This document shows positions 8,643 to 17,083 of a stretch of 64,000 nt of DNA, in pieces. The position numbers were made by a program, and so were the translations under genes. The notes beneath the pieces were generated by a model, which worked only from the letters and a program-made list of their open reading frames with translations, was not told the DNA's origin and did not search any database. Within the stretch, counting starts at the first letter, position 1; every line of letters starts with the position of its first letter. Source of the DNA: JAWLHU01 sp049324875 (GTDB lineage: Bacteria > Bacillota > Sulfobacillia > Symbiobacteriales > Symbiobacteriaceae); assembly GCA_049324875.1 (NCBI GenBank), contig JBMONC010000050.1:21965-85964 (forward strand), in the 5' to 3' direction.

Positions 8643-11311
8643 TGCTCAGGGGCGTGTTCTCAATGTCGAACAATTGGCGTGATGCCTTCTTAGAACGCGC
8701 GAAGGCTGATACTACAGGTTCCGATGAGTGGGTGGATGTGCGTGTCTCCCCGATGGGGAGCGTGAGCGTCACGCTGGTCAGCAACCGGCTGAAGGGACTG
8801 TCCGGTTCGGAACGCAGGGCTCGGGTGACGGACTGGTTGACCAAAGCAGGGGCTCCTTCCCGAACGGGGTTCCTCTCGCTGTATACGGTGGAAGAGGCGA
8901 AGGAGATTGGGCTGATGCCGCCGGCAGCGGCAGCCGACCCGGAGCCTGTCACTTGGCATGACCTCGCGCACTGGGTTGCAGAGCCCACGAACAGACCGTC
9001 CGCAGACGGGGGCGTGAAGAAGCCCGGACTCCCTCGAACCGTGGCCTTTTACTCCTACAAGGGCGGGGTCGGTCGCACAACCGCTCTGATTCACGTCGCC
9101 TACCTGTTGGCCCAGCGGGGCCGCAAGGTTGTGGCGGTAGACCTTGACCTGGAGGCGCCCGGGCTAACCGAGGCACTGGCGGTGGAACCAACGCCCACCA
9201 AGGGGATCATTGATTACTTCTACGAACGCGCCTATCTCCCAGGAGGCACGGAGCCGTCCATCTCCATCACTGACATCTTCGGTGAGGTCCGGGTTTCTGA
9301 CGGCAGGGGACGGCTCTTCGTCGTCCCGGCAGGTAAGGTCAGTCTGGAATACCTGGCAAAGGTGGACGACCTGAGGGCCAACGCGATTACCCACACCGGA
9401 AGGGATCTGTGGACCACGTTTGCCAAGGAGATCGGAGAACACCTCCAGCCCGACATCATCCTGGTGGACTCTCGGACGGGGATCAACGAGTGGGGCGCTT
9501 TTTCACTGCTGCGAGCGGCTGATGAAGTGGTCGCCCTTCTCTACCCGAATGAACAGAACCTGTCGGGTGCCCTTCTCCTCCGGGATCTGGTCGAGTCGCT
9601 GGGGAAGAAGGTCTCCTTCGTCTTCTCACCCGTCCCGGCGGCGGATGGGGTCGGGTACGAGCGGGTCAAAGCCGTGTGGGACCGACTAAACCAGCCTCCC
9701 CTTGGGGAATCAGGTGAGGGTGAATCCGAACCCGACGACTTGTCGGACATGCCAGAACCCCTGTTAATCCCCTATGTGCCCGTTATCGCCCTGGCAGACC
9801 GATACCCCGTGGTTGGGTTGCTCTCCTATTATGCGAAGATCGCAAACCTGGTCGATGACGACACCACCGCGGCCCGGCTGGCGGATGTCCTGATGGGGAC
9901 CGACCGATGGCGAATTCTTGAAGACCTCCGCTTTCCCGCGGTGAATGCCACCGACCCGAGTCATGACTTGAGGCACCTGTTCCAGCGAACGGGTGACTTT
10001 GACCGTTTCCTCGACCAGACGACCACTCTGATTCGGGGCCGAAAGGGAACGGGTAAATCAGCGCTCTACTGGCTGTTGCTCACGCATTCCAACACGGCCA
10101 AGGATCTGGCGCGAGGGCGACTGGACAAGGTCACATGCCTCTCTGGACATGGGAGTTTTCGCATCCGGCCGACGCGGGACGAGTTTATTGAAGTGGATAA
10201 GATCCTCGGCGCAGAGACGGGGTCCTGGGAGGCATTCTGGCGAGCCTACCTCCTCCTCAGGGTGCACTTCGAGCAGCGGGGGTACATGCCGCGGACGAAA
10301 AAGTTTGAACCCCTTCGCAGTCTGCTCGGCTCGGTCCCGAAATCGGAGCGTTGGCAGGTGGAGCATACCCGTGCGCTGGCGCGGATGAGTACCGACTCGG
10401 ATCTCAAGCTGCTGGCCAAGGATGCGCTCTACGGCATTGAAGACACCCTGCAGCGCAATGAGGCGTCACTCTGGCTTCTGTACGATGACCTGGATGAGGA
10501 TATCCCGGTCGCCAACGGGCTGAGACAGCGGGTCCTGACGGGTCTGTTTCAGGTAGTTCAGGATGCCGATGCCCGCCGCCTGTCCAGGATCCGCTTCAAG
10601 ATCTTCCTCCGGGAGGATATCTGGTCTCGGCTGGTCTTTGATAACAAGAGCCATCTCAACGGCCGGGATCTGCTGCTCCAGTGGACGCGCGTTGACTTCA
10701 TGCGGCTTGCCCTTCGGCAGACGCTGCAGTCAAAGCTCTACCGTGACCTGGTCGACCGATTTGCTCCCGTGGGCGACATCGATCAGGCTGATGAGGAGAG
10801 CATCGAGGATGCCCTACAACTTTTGTGGGGGAGCCGGCGCGAGCCCGGAAGGCGGTCAAAGTACGTCTCCCGATGGGTCTATGAGCGGCTGACCGACGCC
10901 AGTGGTACCGCCTTCCCCCGCAGCTTGAACCGGTTGCTCACCGCCGCGCGAGACCACGAACTGCAGTACCGGGGCCAGACGGTTGCCTCTCCCATGGACC
11001 GCCTGCTGAGGGCCCAGTCGCTGAACCAGGGGCTGGTTGCAGCCTCCGCCCAGCGCTGTGCCGAGATGCGGGAGGAGTATCCCGAGCTGATCCCGTTCTT
11101 CGATGGCCTGAATGAGTTCCCTTCCGTGGCTTCCGAGCAAGAGATGGAACGGGCATGGCGAGAGTACGCTGCCCATGTAGCGGATTCGTTCTCCGACTTC
11201 ATCGACTTGCTTACGAGCATCGGGTTGGTCTCCCGGGGCGCAGACCAGTTTCGCTTCGCCCACATCTTCATTCACGGGTTCAACATGCAGCGTGAGCGCC
11301 GAAAGTTCTAA
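8642..11311 (+). CDS. Large protein with a ParA/MinD-like P-loop domain fused to a second P-loop ATPase
   Basis: A protein of 889 residues. Residues 1-130 form an unassigned N-terminal domain. Residues 131-420 resemble ParA/MinD ATPases: deviant Walker A KGGVGRTT at 140-147 and the switch DLDLEAPG at 167. From about 440 a second, STAND/AAA-like NTPase follows, with Walker A GRKGTGKS (466-473) and Walker B LYDDLDED (613-620), then a helical region and a winged-helix-like end. It resembles proteins annotated as KGGVGRTT ATPases or Sll1717-type P-loop ATPases. Coupled to the HEPN-like gene, so sensor/effector roles are plausible but unproven. A start at ATG 8666 is possible. Confidence 0.8.
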   Translation: MLRGVFSMSNNWRDAFLERAKADTTGSDEWVDVRVSPMGSVSVTLVSNRLKGLSGSERRARVTDWLTKAGAPSRTGFLSLYTVEEAKEIGLMPPAAAADPEPVTWHDLAHWVAEPTNRPSADGGVKKPGLPRTVAFYSYKGGVGRTTALIHVAYLLAQRGRKVVAVDLDLEAPGLTEALAVEPTPTKGIIDYFYERAYLPGGTEPSISITDIFGEVRVSDGRGRLFVVPAGKVSLEYLAKVDDLRANAITHTGRDLWTTFAKEIGEHLQPDIILVDSRTGINEWGAFSLLRAADEVVALLYPNEQNLSGALLLRDLVESLGKKVSFVFSPVPAADGVGYERVKAVWDRLNQPPLGESGEGESEPDDLSDMPEPLLIPYVPVIALADRYPVVGLLSYYAKIANLVDDDTTAARLADVLMGTDRWRILEDLRFPAVNATDPSHDLRHLFQRTGDFDRFLDQTTTLIRGRKGTGKSALYWLLLTHSNTAKDLARGRLDKVTCLSGHGSFRIRPTRDEFIEVDKILGAETGSWEAFWRAYLLLRVHFEQRGYMPRTKKFEPLRSLLGSVPKSERWQVEHTRALARMSTDSDLKLLAKDALYGIEDTLQRNEASLWLLYDDLDEDIPVANGLRQRVLTGLFQVVQDADARRLSRIRFKIFLREDIWSRLVFDNKSHLNGRDLLLQWTRVDFMRLALRQTLQSKLYRDLVDRFAPVGDIDQADEESIEDALQLLWGSRREPGRRSKYVSRWVYERLTDASGTAFPRSLNRLLTAARDHELQYRGQTVASPMDRLLRAQSLNQGLVAASAQRCAEMREEYPELIPFFDGLNEFPSVASEQEMERAWREYAAHVADSFSDFIDLLTSIGLVSRGADQFRFAHIFIHGFNMQRERRKF

Positions 11312-11316
11312 GGTGA

Positions 11317-11348
11317 GTCGGGCCATCCCTGCTGTAGGGTGGCCCGAC
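11317..11348 (+). terminator. Terminator-like hairpin after the HEPN/ATPase pair
   Basis: A 12-bp stem (GTCGGGCCATCC with GGGTGGCCCGAC, one G-U pair) begins six bases after the stop codon. The following TGTTGCTG is only weakly T-rich. It likely ends the two-gene cassette. Confidence 0.55.
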
Positions 11349-11413
11349 TGTTGCTGCCGGAGAACTGGAGAAAAGTCAGTGGCACAAATAGTTAATGCTA
11401 AGAGTTATCAAGA

Positions 11414-11443
11414 TTGCTCACTATCGGTCAACTAAGGTATAAT
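11414..11443 (+). promoter_or_regulatory. Promoter of the ABC exporter operon
   Basis: TTGCTC (11414-11419) and a perfect TATAAT (11438-11443) are 18 bp apart, in an AT-richer stretch just upstream of the ABC genes. A leader of about 45 nt follows. Confidence 0.65.
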
Positions 11444-11496
11444 GGGGCGTAGCATAGGAAGCGAAGACGTGCACGTGCAGAGGGGGGCCGTCCGTC

Positions 11497-13254
11497 ATGA
11501 GATACCTGCGCATCCTCTGGCCTTACTACCGGCCGCGCTGGCTGCTGGTGGCCTTCAGCCTGGCCCAGATCGCCCTGGCCGCCCTGCTGGCGCTGGCCCA
11601 GCCGCAGATCATCCGCCATGTGGTCGACCGGGTGCTGACCGAGGGGAACTGGGAGTGGCTCCTTCCCGGGGCGCTGGCGGTGGTGGGGGCGGCGCTGGTC
11701 CAGGGGCTGCTCCGCTTCGGGCAGCGCTACACCATGGAATCGGTCTCCCAGCGGGTGATCTACGACCTGCGCTCCACCATCTACCGCCACCTGCAGTCGC
11801 TCTCCTTCACCTTCTACGACAAGGCGCAGACCGGCGACCTGATGGCCCGGGTGACCGCCGATGTGGAGATCCTCCGCCACTCGCTGGGGATGGGCGTCGT
11901 CAACGGGCTGATGCACCTGGGCACCGTGGCGGGGATCATCATCGCCATGTTCGCCATGGACTGGCGGCTGGCCCTGGCCTCGCTCTTCTTCCTGCCCTTT
12001 CTGGGCCACGCCATCGCCCGGTTCTCCCTGGGGTCGCAGCGGGCGGCCCGGGAGGTGCAGAACCAGAACGCCCGGCTCTCCTCCACCATCCAGGAGAACA
12101 TCGCCGGGGTGCGGGTGGTGCGCGCCTTCGCCCGGGAGGAGGATGAGGTGGCCAAGTTCCAGGTGGAGAACAGCCGCTTCCAGGAGGCCAACCTGCGCCT
12201 GATCCGGCTTAACTCCTTCTGGACCAACTATATGAACTTCCTGACCGCCCTGGGCGCCGTGGCGGTGCTCTGGTACGGCGGCCGGCTGGTGATGGCGGGG
12301 CAGATGTCGGTGGGCACCCTCATTGCCTTCAACGCCTACGTGGCGCAGCTGCTCAACCCGGTGCGGATGATGGGCTGGATCCTGGCCCAGTTCACCCGGG
12401 CGGCGGCGGGGCTGCAGCGGATCGCCGACCTGCTGGAGACCCGATCCGACCTGGTGGTCAAGCCCGACGCCATCACCCTGGGCCGGGTGCAGGGGCACGT
12501 GGTGATCGAGAACGTCTCCTTCGGCTACGAGGACGGCGAGCCGGTGCTGGATGGGATCAACCTGGAGGTCCAGCCCGGCCAGCGGGTGGCGATCCTCGGC
12601 CTGACCGGCTCGGGCAAGTCCTCGCTGGTCAACCTGATCCCCCGCTTCTACGACCCCACCGAGGGCCGGGTGCTGATCGACGGGGTCGACGTGCGGGATG
12701 TGACCCTGGAGTCGCTGCGGCAGAACATGGCCATCGTGCTGCAGGAGTCCTTCCTCTTCTCCACCACCCTGAAGGAGAACATCGCCTACGGCAAGCCCAA
12801 CGCCTCGATGGAGGAGATCATCGCCGCGGCGAAGGCGGCGCAGATCCACGAGTTCATCAACAGCCTGCCGGACAAGTACGAGACGGTGGTGGGCGAGCGG
12901 GGCGTGGGGCTCTCGGGCGGTCAGAAGCAGCGTGTGGCCATTGCCCGGGCGATCCTGACCGACAACCCAATCCTGATCCTCGACGAGTCCACCTCCGCCA
13001 TCGACGTGCAGACCGAGCACCTGATCCAGGCGGCGATGGACCGGGTGATGCAGAACCGGACCGCCTTCGTGATCGCCTCCCGGCTCTCCACCGTGATGAA
13101 CGCCGACCTGGTGATCGTGATGGAGCGGGGCCGGATCGTGGAGCGGGGCACCCATGCCGAGCTGATCCAGCAGGACGGGCTCTACCGGAGGATCTACGAG
13201 CTGCAGCTGAAGCCGGCCGAGGAGGCCCGGCTGGCGAGGGGGGTGGCGGTCTAG
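11497..13254 (+). CDS. ABC exporter half-transporter, first subunit (degenerate H-loop)
   Basis: Fused membrane/ATPase half-transporter of 585 residues, the usual MsbA/BmrA size: six transmembrane helices up to about residue 310, then the nucleotide-binding domain. Walker A GLTGSGKSS has Lys374, the signature LSGGQ is at 472-476, and Walker B is ILILDEST. The switch (H-loop) histidine is replaced by serine (IASRLST, Ser528). The next gene encodes the partner with a normal H-loop but an altered signature, so the two should form an asymmetric heterodimer with one degenerate ATP site. Substrate unknown, perhaps drugs or lipids. Confidence 0.93.
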   Translation: MRYLRILWPYYRPRWLLVAFSLAQIALAALLALAQPQIIRHVVDRVLTEGNWEWLLPGALAVVGAALVQGLLRFGQRYTMESVSQRVIYDLRSTIYRHLQSLSFTFYDKAQTGDLMARVTADVEILRHSLGMGVVNGLMHLGTVAGIIIAMFAMDWRLALASLFFLPFLGHAIARFSLGSQRAAREVQNQNARLSSTIQENIAGVRVVRAFAREEDEVAKFQVENSRFQEANLRLIRLNSFWTNYMNFLTALGAVAVLWYGGRLVMAGQMSVGTLIAFNAYVAQLLNPVRMMGWILAQFTRAAAGLQRIADLLETRSDLVVKPDAITLGRVQGHVVIENVSFGYEDGEPVLDGINLEVQPGQRVAILGLTGSGKSSLVNLIPRFYDPTEGRVLIDGVDVRDVTLESLRQNMAIVLQESFLFSTTLKENIAYGKPNASMEEIIAAAKAAQIHEFINSLPDKYETVVGERGVGLSGGQKQRVAIARAILTDNPILILDESTSAIDVQTEHLIQAAMDRVMQNRTAFVIASRLSTVMNADLVIVMERGRIVERGTHAELIQQDGLYRRIYELQLKPAEEARLARGVAV

Positions 13255-15075
13255 ATGGGATGGGGTGGGCCCGGTGCCTTTCGGCTTGACGAGTATGATG
13301 TGAAGCTGCGGGATATCAACCCGAAGGTCTACCGGCTGATGTGGGCCTTCATCCGGCCCTACGCCGGGCGGCTGGCCCTGGGCGTCCTGCTGATGGCGGC
13401 CACCGCCATCACCGGGCTGGCGGGCCCCTACCTGGTCCAGCAGGCGATCGACTCCTTCATCGCCCAGCGGAACACGGCGGGGCTCAATTGGGTCGCCCTC
13501 GCCTTCCTGGCCACCGCCTTCCTGAACTGGTGGTCCAGCTATGGCCAGACCTATATCGTCTCCTGGGTGGGGCAGACGATCATCTACGACCTGCGGGAGC
13601 AGATGTTCCGCCACCTGCAGCGGCTGGGCTTCCGCTTCTTCGACTCCATGGCCACCGGCCGGATCATGTCCCGGCTGATGTCCGACGTGGATGCGATCAA
13701 CCAGCTGGTCTCCTCCGGCCTGGTCTCGATCTTCGCCGACACCATGGTGCTGCTGACCATCATGGCGACGATGCTCTCCATGAACTGGCGGCTGGCCCTG
13801 GTCTCCTTCATCACCATCCCGGTGCTGCTGGGGGTGCTCCAGTTCTTCAAGCACCGGCTGCGGGACGCCTTCATGCAGATGCGCCGCCGGGCGGCGGACA
13901 TGAACGCCAACCTGGCGGAGTCGATCTCGGGGATGCGGGTGACCCAGGCCTTCACCCGGGAGGAGCAGAACCAGGAGCAGTTCAACCAGATCAACGAGCA
14001 GACCCGGCAGGCCTCGATGGAGGCGGTGACGGTCTGGGCGATGTTCATCCCCACCATCGAGGTGGTGGCCGCCTTCGGCGTCACCCTGGTGCTCTTCTAC
14101 GGCGGCCTGCTGATCCAGGGGGGCACCCCCGGGGTGAGCGTCGGCCAGGTGGCGGCCTTCATCCTCTACCTGAACCGGTTCTTCATGCCGATCCGGGACC
14201 TGTCGCAGGTCTTCAACGTCTTCCAGGCGGCGATCGTCTCCGCCGAGCGGGTGGTGGAGGTGCTGGAGCAGAAGCCGGAGATCCAGGAGGCGCCGGACGC
14301 CTACGACCTGCCCCGGGTCCGGGGGGCGGTCCAGTTCCGGGAGGTGGTCTTCGGCTACAAGCAAGGGCAGCGGGTGCTGAAGGGGATCAACCTCTCCGCC
14401 GAGCCCGGCCAGACCATCGCCCTGGTGGGCCCCACCGGGGCCGGCAAGTCCAGCGTGATCAACCTGCTGGCCCGCTTCTACGAGCCGCAGGGGGGCCAGA
14501 TCCTGGTGGACGGCCACGATATCACCCGGGTGACCCAGCGCTCCTGGCGGTCGCAGTTGGGGATCGTGCTGCAGGATACGTTCCTGTTCACCGGCACGAT
14601 CCGGGAGAACATCCGCTACGGCCGGCCGGAGGCGACCGACGAGGAGGTGGAGGCGGCGGCCCGGGCGGTGGGCGCCCACGAGTTCATCACCCGGATGCCC
14701 CAGGGCTACGAGACCCAGGTGAACGAGCGGGGCTCGAAGCTCTCGGTGGGGCAGCGGCAGCTGGTCGCCTTCGCCCGGGCGCTCTGCGCCGACCCGGCGA
14801 TCCTGATCCTGGACGAGGCGACCTCCAACATCGACACCTACACCGAGATGCTGATCCAGGAGGCGCTCAAGCGGCTGCTGCAGGGGCGCACCTCCTTCGT
14901 GATCGCCCACCGGCTCTCCACCATTCGTTCCGCCGACCGGATCTACTTCATCGACGACGGCCAGGTGGTGGAGGAGGGGAGCCACGAGGAGCTGCTGGCC
15001 CTGGGCGGGCGCTACGCCGACCTCTACCTGGGGCAGTTCAAGGCGCTGGAGGAGGCGGTGTCGGTCTCGGGTTAG
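13255..15075 (+). CDS. ABC exporter half-transporter, second subunit (LSVGQ signature)
   Basis: Half-transporter of 606 residues that begins one base after the stop of its partner, so the two are coupled. Six membrane helices are followed by an ATPase domain with Walker A GPTGAGKSS, Walker B ILILDEAT and a normal H-loop histidine (IAHRLST, His552). The signature is LSVGQ (496-500) in place of LSGGQ. In the dimer, this altered signature faces the ATP site of subunit one, where the H-loop is also altered; the other site is fully canonical. This is the pattern of heterodimeric exporters such as BmrCD or TM287/288. A terminator follows the palindromic repeat downstream. Confidence 0.93.
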   Translation: MGWGGPGAFRLDEYDVKLRDINPKVYRLMWAFIRPYAGRLALGVLLMAATAITGLAGPYLVQQAIDSFIAQRNTAGLNWVALAFLATAFLNWWSSYGQTYIVSWVGQTIIYDLREQMFRHLQRLGFRFFDSMATGRIMSRLMSDVDAINQLVSSGLVSIFADTMVLLTIMATMLSMNWRLALVSFITIPVLLGVLQFFKHRLRDAFMQMRRRAADMNANLAESISGMRVTQAFTREEQNQEQFNQINEQTRQASMEAVTVWAMFIPTIEVVAAFGVTLVLFYGGLLIQGGTPGVSVGQVAAFILYLNRFFMPIRDLSQVFNVFQAAIVSAERVVEVLEQKPEIQEAPDAYDLPRVRGAVQFREVVFGYKQGQRVLKGINLSAEPGQTIALVGPTGAGKSSVINLLARFYEPQGGQILVDGHDITRVTQRSWRSQLGIVLQDTFLFTGTIRENIRYGRPEATDEEVEAAARAVGAHEFITRMPQGYETQVNERGSKLSVGQRQLVAFARALCADPAILILDEATSNIDTYTEMLIQEALKRLLQGRTSFVIAHRLSTIRSADRIYFIDDGQVVEEGSHEELLALGGRYADLYLGQFKALEEAVSVSG

Positions 15076-15087
15076 ATCCCTTTTTGT

Positions 15088-15321
15088 GCCACGGATTACA
15101 CGGATTACACGGATAAAACAAATATATTGCAAAAATGTGAGTGGTGCCCTTTTCATGGGTGGTGCTGGTGCGAAGCACCGCACCATGGTGGTTACACGGA
15201 TGTAATCAGACAGATACAAGGCAATGGGGGCGGTGTCCGTGTGATCCGCCCCCACCGATAATATCATTATTATTGAGTTGTATTTATCCGTGTAATCCGT
15301 GTTTATCCGTGTAATCCGTGG
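15088..15321 (+). repeat. Palindromic MITE-like repeat, copy 1
   Basis: A 234-bp noncoding element bounded by inverted arrays of the short unit CACGGATTA. Its left half contains the conserved block GGTGGTGCTGGTGCGAAGC followed by ACCGCACCATGG. About 120 bp of the left half match the reverse complement of the right arm of copy 2 (41645-41953). The right end is a different variant made of ATCCGTGTAATCCGTG units. No open reading frame or transposase is present. Confidence 0.8.
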
Positions 15322-15336
15322 TGTAAAATATTAGCT

Positions 15337-15370
15337 TCCACCCGACTATGGGTGGACTTTTTTTGATTTT
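15337..15370 (+). terminator. Rho-independent terminator downstream of the ABC operon
   Basis: A 7-bp stem TCCACCC/GGGTGGA with a 6-base loop is followed by CTTTTTTTG and a second T-run. It should stop transcripts coming from the ABC genes through repeat copy 1. Confidence 0.8.
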
Positions 15371-15385
15371 TTTGGTGCAAATCTA

Positions 15386-15414
15386 TGGATCTATCAACAA
15401 ACATGGGGTATAAT
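15386..15414 (+). promoter_or_regulatory. Possible promoter of the SipW/surface-protein cassette
   Basis: A perfect TATAAT (15409-15414) lies between the terminator and the first exported-protein gene. No convincing -35 box is found 16-18 bp upstream, so the promoter is only a candidate. Confidence 0.35.
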
Positions 15415-15483
15415 TCCAATATGGTATGCAGATTCTAGTAGGACTAGTTATTGGTTCGTCTGCTCAACGTGTGAGGACCGGGG

Positions 15484-15978
15484 GTGTTCGGGGTGCGAAG
15501 GGTGCTTGGGGGGATCCTCCTGGCCGTTGGCGGGGTGGCGCTGCTGCCGCTGCTGGTGCAGGTGATGGCCCTGGAGACGGGGCGGGTGGGGACCCCTTCG
15601 GCGCAGTACGGCATCTCCGCGGCCAACGGGTTGGTCCACTGCTCGGTGCCCAGCCAGATCACGCTGAAGGCCAACGCACCGAATACCGGGGCCTTCTTCC
15701 AGTGCACCAACAACTTCGCCTCGGCGGTCTACCTCAACTGGAGCGCTGCTGACGACGGGGGGCTGGGGCTGACCGTCTCCGGGGGGGACACGCTGACCGC
15801 CGACGGACTGGCTGCCTGCCGCACCGTGGAGATGCGGGCCAATACCACCACGGCCTCGCCGGTGACCGTTATCTTCCGGGGGCAGAGCAGCAGCACCGAC
15901 CCCTTTTACGTGGATCTCTACTTCACGGGGCAGGTCTTCGTTGATAAGGGCGTGACACCGGGGGGCGGCTGTCCCTAG
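15484..15978 (+). CDS. Exported protein of unknown function
   Basis: A protein of 164 residues with a hydrophobic N-terminal segment (about residues 8-30, LGGILLAVGGVALLPLLVQV) suitable as a signal peptide or anchor. The mature part is rich in Ser, Thr, Asn and small residues and predicted to be beta, with three cysteines. GTG 15484 follows GAGGA. It is the first of five co-directional genes ending with a SipW-like peptidase and a DUF5305-like protein, so it may be a peptidase substrate. No family recognised with certainty. Confidence 0.65.
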   Translation: MFGVRRVLGGILLAVGGVALLPLLVQVMALETGRVGTPSAQYGISAANGLVHCSVPSQITLKANAPNTGAFFQCTNNFASAVYLNWSAADDGGLGLTVSGGDTLTADGLAACRTVEMRANTTTASPVTVIFRGQSSSTDPFYVDLYFTGQVFVDKGVTPGGGCP

Positions 15979-15997
15979 CGGCGTTGGGGGGGTTGGC

Positions 15998-16570
15998 ATG
16001 CGACTGCTGGTGGCTTTGGCTCTGGCGCTGACGGTGCTGCTCTCACTGCCCAGCACCATGGCGATTCATTCGGGGACCGTGGGGAACGGCTCGCAGGTGG
16101 CGGTGGTCTCCACCGACTCGGCCTACCTGGCCCTGACCCCGGGGGTGGGCGGCGGCAACGCTGCCGGCACCGCCTCCTACCGCGACAGCGTGGCCCGTGA
16201 TGCGCTGATCCTCGACTTTACACGGGGGCTGAACGCCGGGACGACCTACGGTTTCCCGCCGAACAGCCTCTCGTTTCGTGACCAGTTCCGGTTCCGGGGT
16301 CTCTTTACCGTCACCAACCGGAGCGACGAGACACTCTGCCTATCCATCTACGTTCCGGGTGGGGATGCGGCCGATTTGGACGGGATCTACGTCCGCTCGG
16401 CCGGCGACACAGGCACGGGAACGCTGGTCGCGGGCCCCGGGGGGAGCCCGCTGACCTGTTCGGTTCCACTGACCGCCGGGAGCGCCCTGGAGGTCGACTT
16501 CTGGTGGGAGGTTGGTTCCAGTACCGAAGGGGTTCGCAGTTTCGAGGTGCGTGTGGAAGGCTCCCGGTGA
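15998..16570 (+). CDS. Exported protein, possibly TasA/camelysin-like
   Basis: A protein of 190 residues with a clear signal peptide (LVALALALTVLLSLPSTMA). The mature region is beta-rich and includes a LFTVTNRSDETLCLSIYV stretch, a pattern seen in DUF1102/camelysin-type surface proteins that carry a 'tractable' N-terminal signal for SipW. Starts 19 bp after the previous gene with a G-rich ribosome site. The family assignment rests on context and composition only. Confidence 0.65.
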   Translation: MRLLVALALALTVLLSLPSTMAIHSGTVGNGSQVAVVSTDSAYLALTPGVGGGNAAGTASYRDSVARDALILDFTRGLNAGTTYGFPPNSLSFRDQFRFRGLFTVTNRSDETLCLSIYVPGGDAADLDGIYVRSAGDTGTGTLVAGPGGSPLTCSVPLTAGSALEVDFWWEVGSSTEGVRSFEVRVEGSR

Positions 16571-16594
16571 AGTACACGTAGAGGAGGAATCTCG

Positions 16595-17077
16595 GTGAAG
16601 ACTCGGTTCCTGGGTTTGGCCATCGTCATGGTGGCGCTGGCGGTTCTGGTGAACGTCCTGGCCCTGTCGTCCGCCTCCGTGGACAGCGATCTGACGGTGA
16701 ACGTGGTCAACACCGCCACCGCCCTGATCGCCATGAGCGCGGCGACCACCCCCGACCCCGATGTGGTGGTCGACACCACCTCCGGCATCCTGACGGTCAC
16801 CTTTGACGACGGTCTCCAGCCGGCGTCCAGCTACACCTTCAGCCCGGTCTTTAAGATCACCAACAACTCGGATGGCGCCGTCACCGTCACGGTCACCTCC
16901 TCCGGGACACCGGCCGGCATGACGGTCACCATGACCGATACGGCGAATGCGGCCCTTACCAACTATTCGCTCCTGGCGGGCGGCTCCGTCGAGGTGAAGA
17001 TGACCGTCACCTCGGATGACACCGTCACCCTGGCCAACCACGCTGTGACGATCAACGTCGCCGCCTCGAAGGTCTAA
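16595..17077 (+). CDS. Exported DUF1102/TasA-like surface protein
   Basis: A protein of 160 residues. The signal peptide (FLGLAIVMVALAVLVNVLALSSASV) is followed by a beta-rich, Thr/Val-rich domain with FKITNNSDGAVTVTVTSSG, typical of DUF1102-like and TasA/CalY-like proteins that are trimmed by SipW-type signal peptidases and may build surface fibres. GTG 16595 has a perfect GAGGAGG site. The signal peptidase gene begins six bases after its stop. Fibre formation is inference. Confidence 0.65.
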   Translation: MKTRFLGLAIVMVALAVLVNVLALSSASVDSDLTVNVVNTATALIAMSAATTPDPDVVVDTTSGILTVTFDDGLQPASSYTFSPVFKITNNSDGAVTVTVTSSGTPAGMTVTMTDTANAALTNYSLLAGGSVEVKMTVTSDDTVTLANHAVTINVAASKV

Positions 17078-17083
17078 CGAGCC

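Noticed and set aside
11428..15267. Minus-strand reading frame of 1279 codons opposite the ABC genes
   Set aside because: Its composition is His/Gly/Asp/Pro-rich nonsense mirroring GC-rich codons; the plus-strand ABC proteins have all their motifs.
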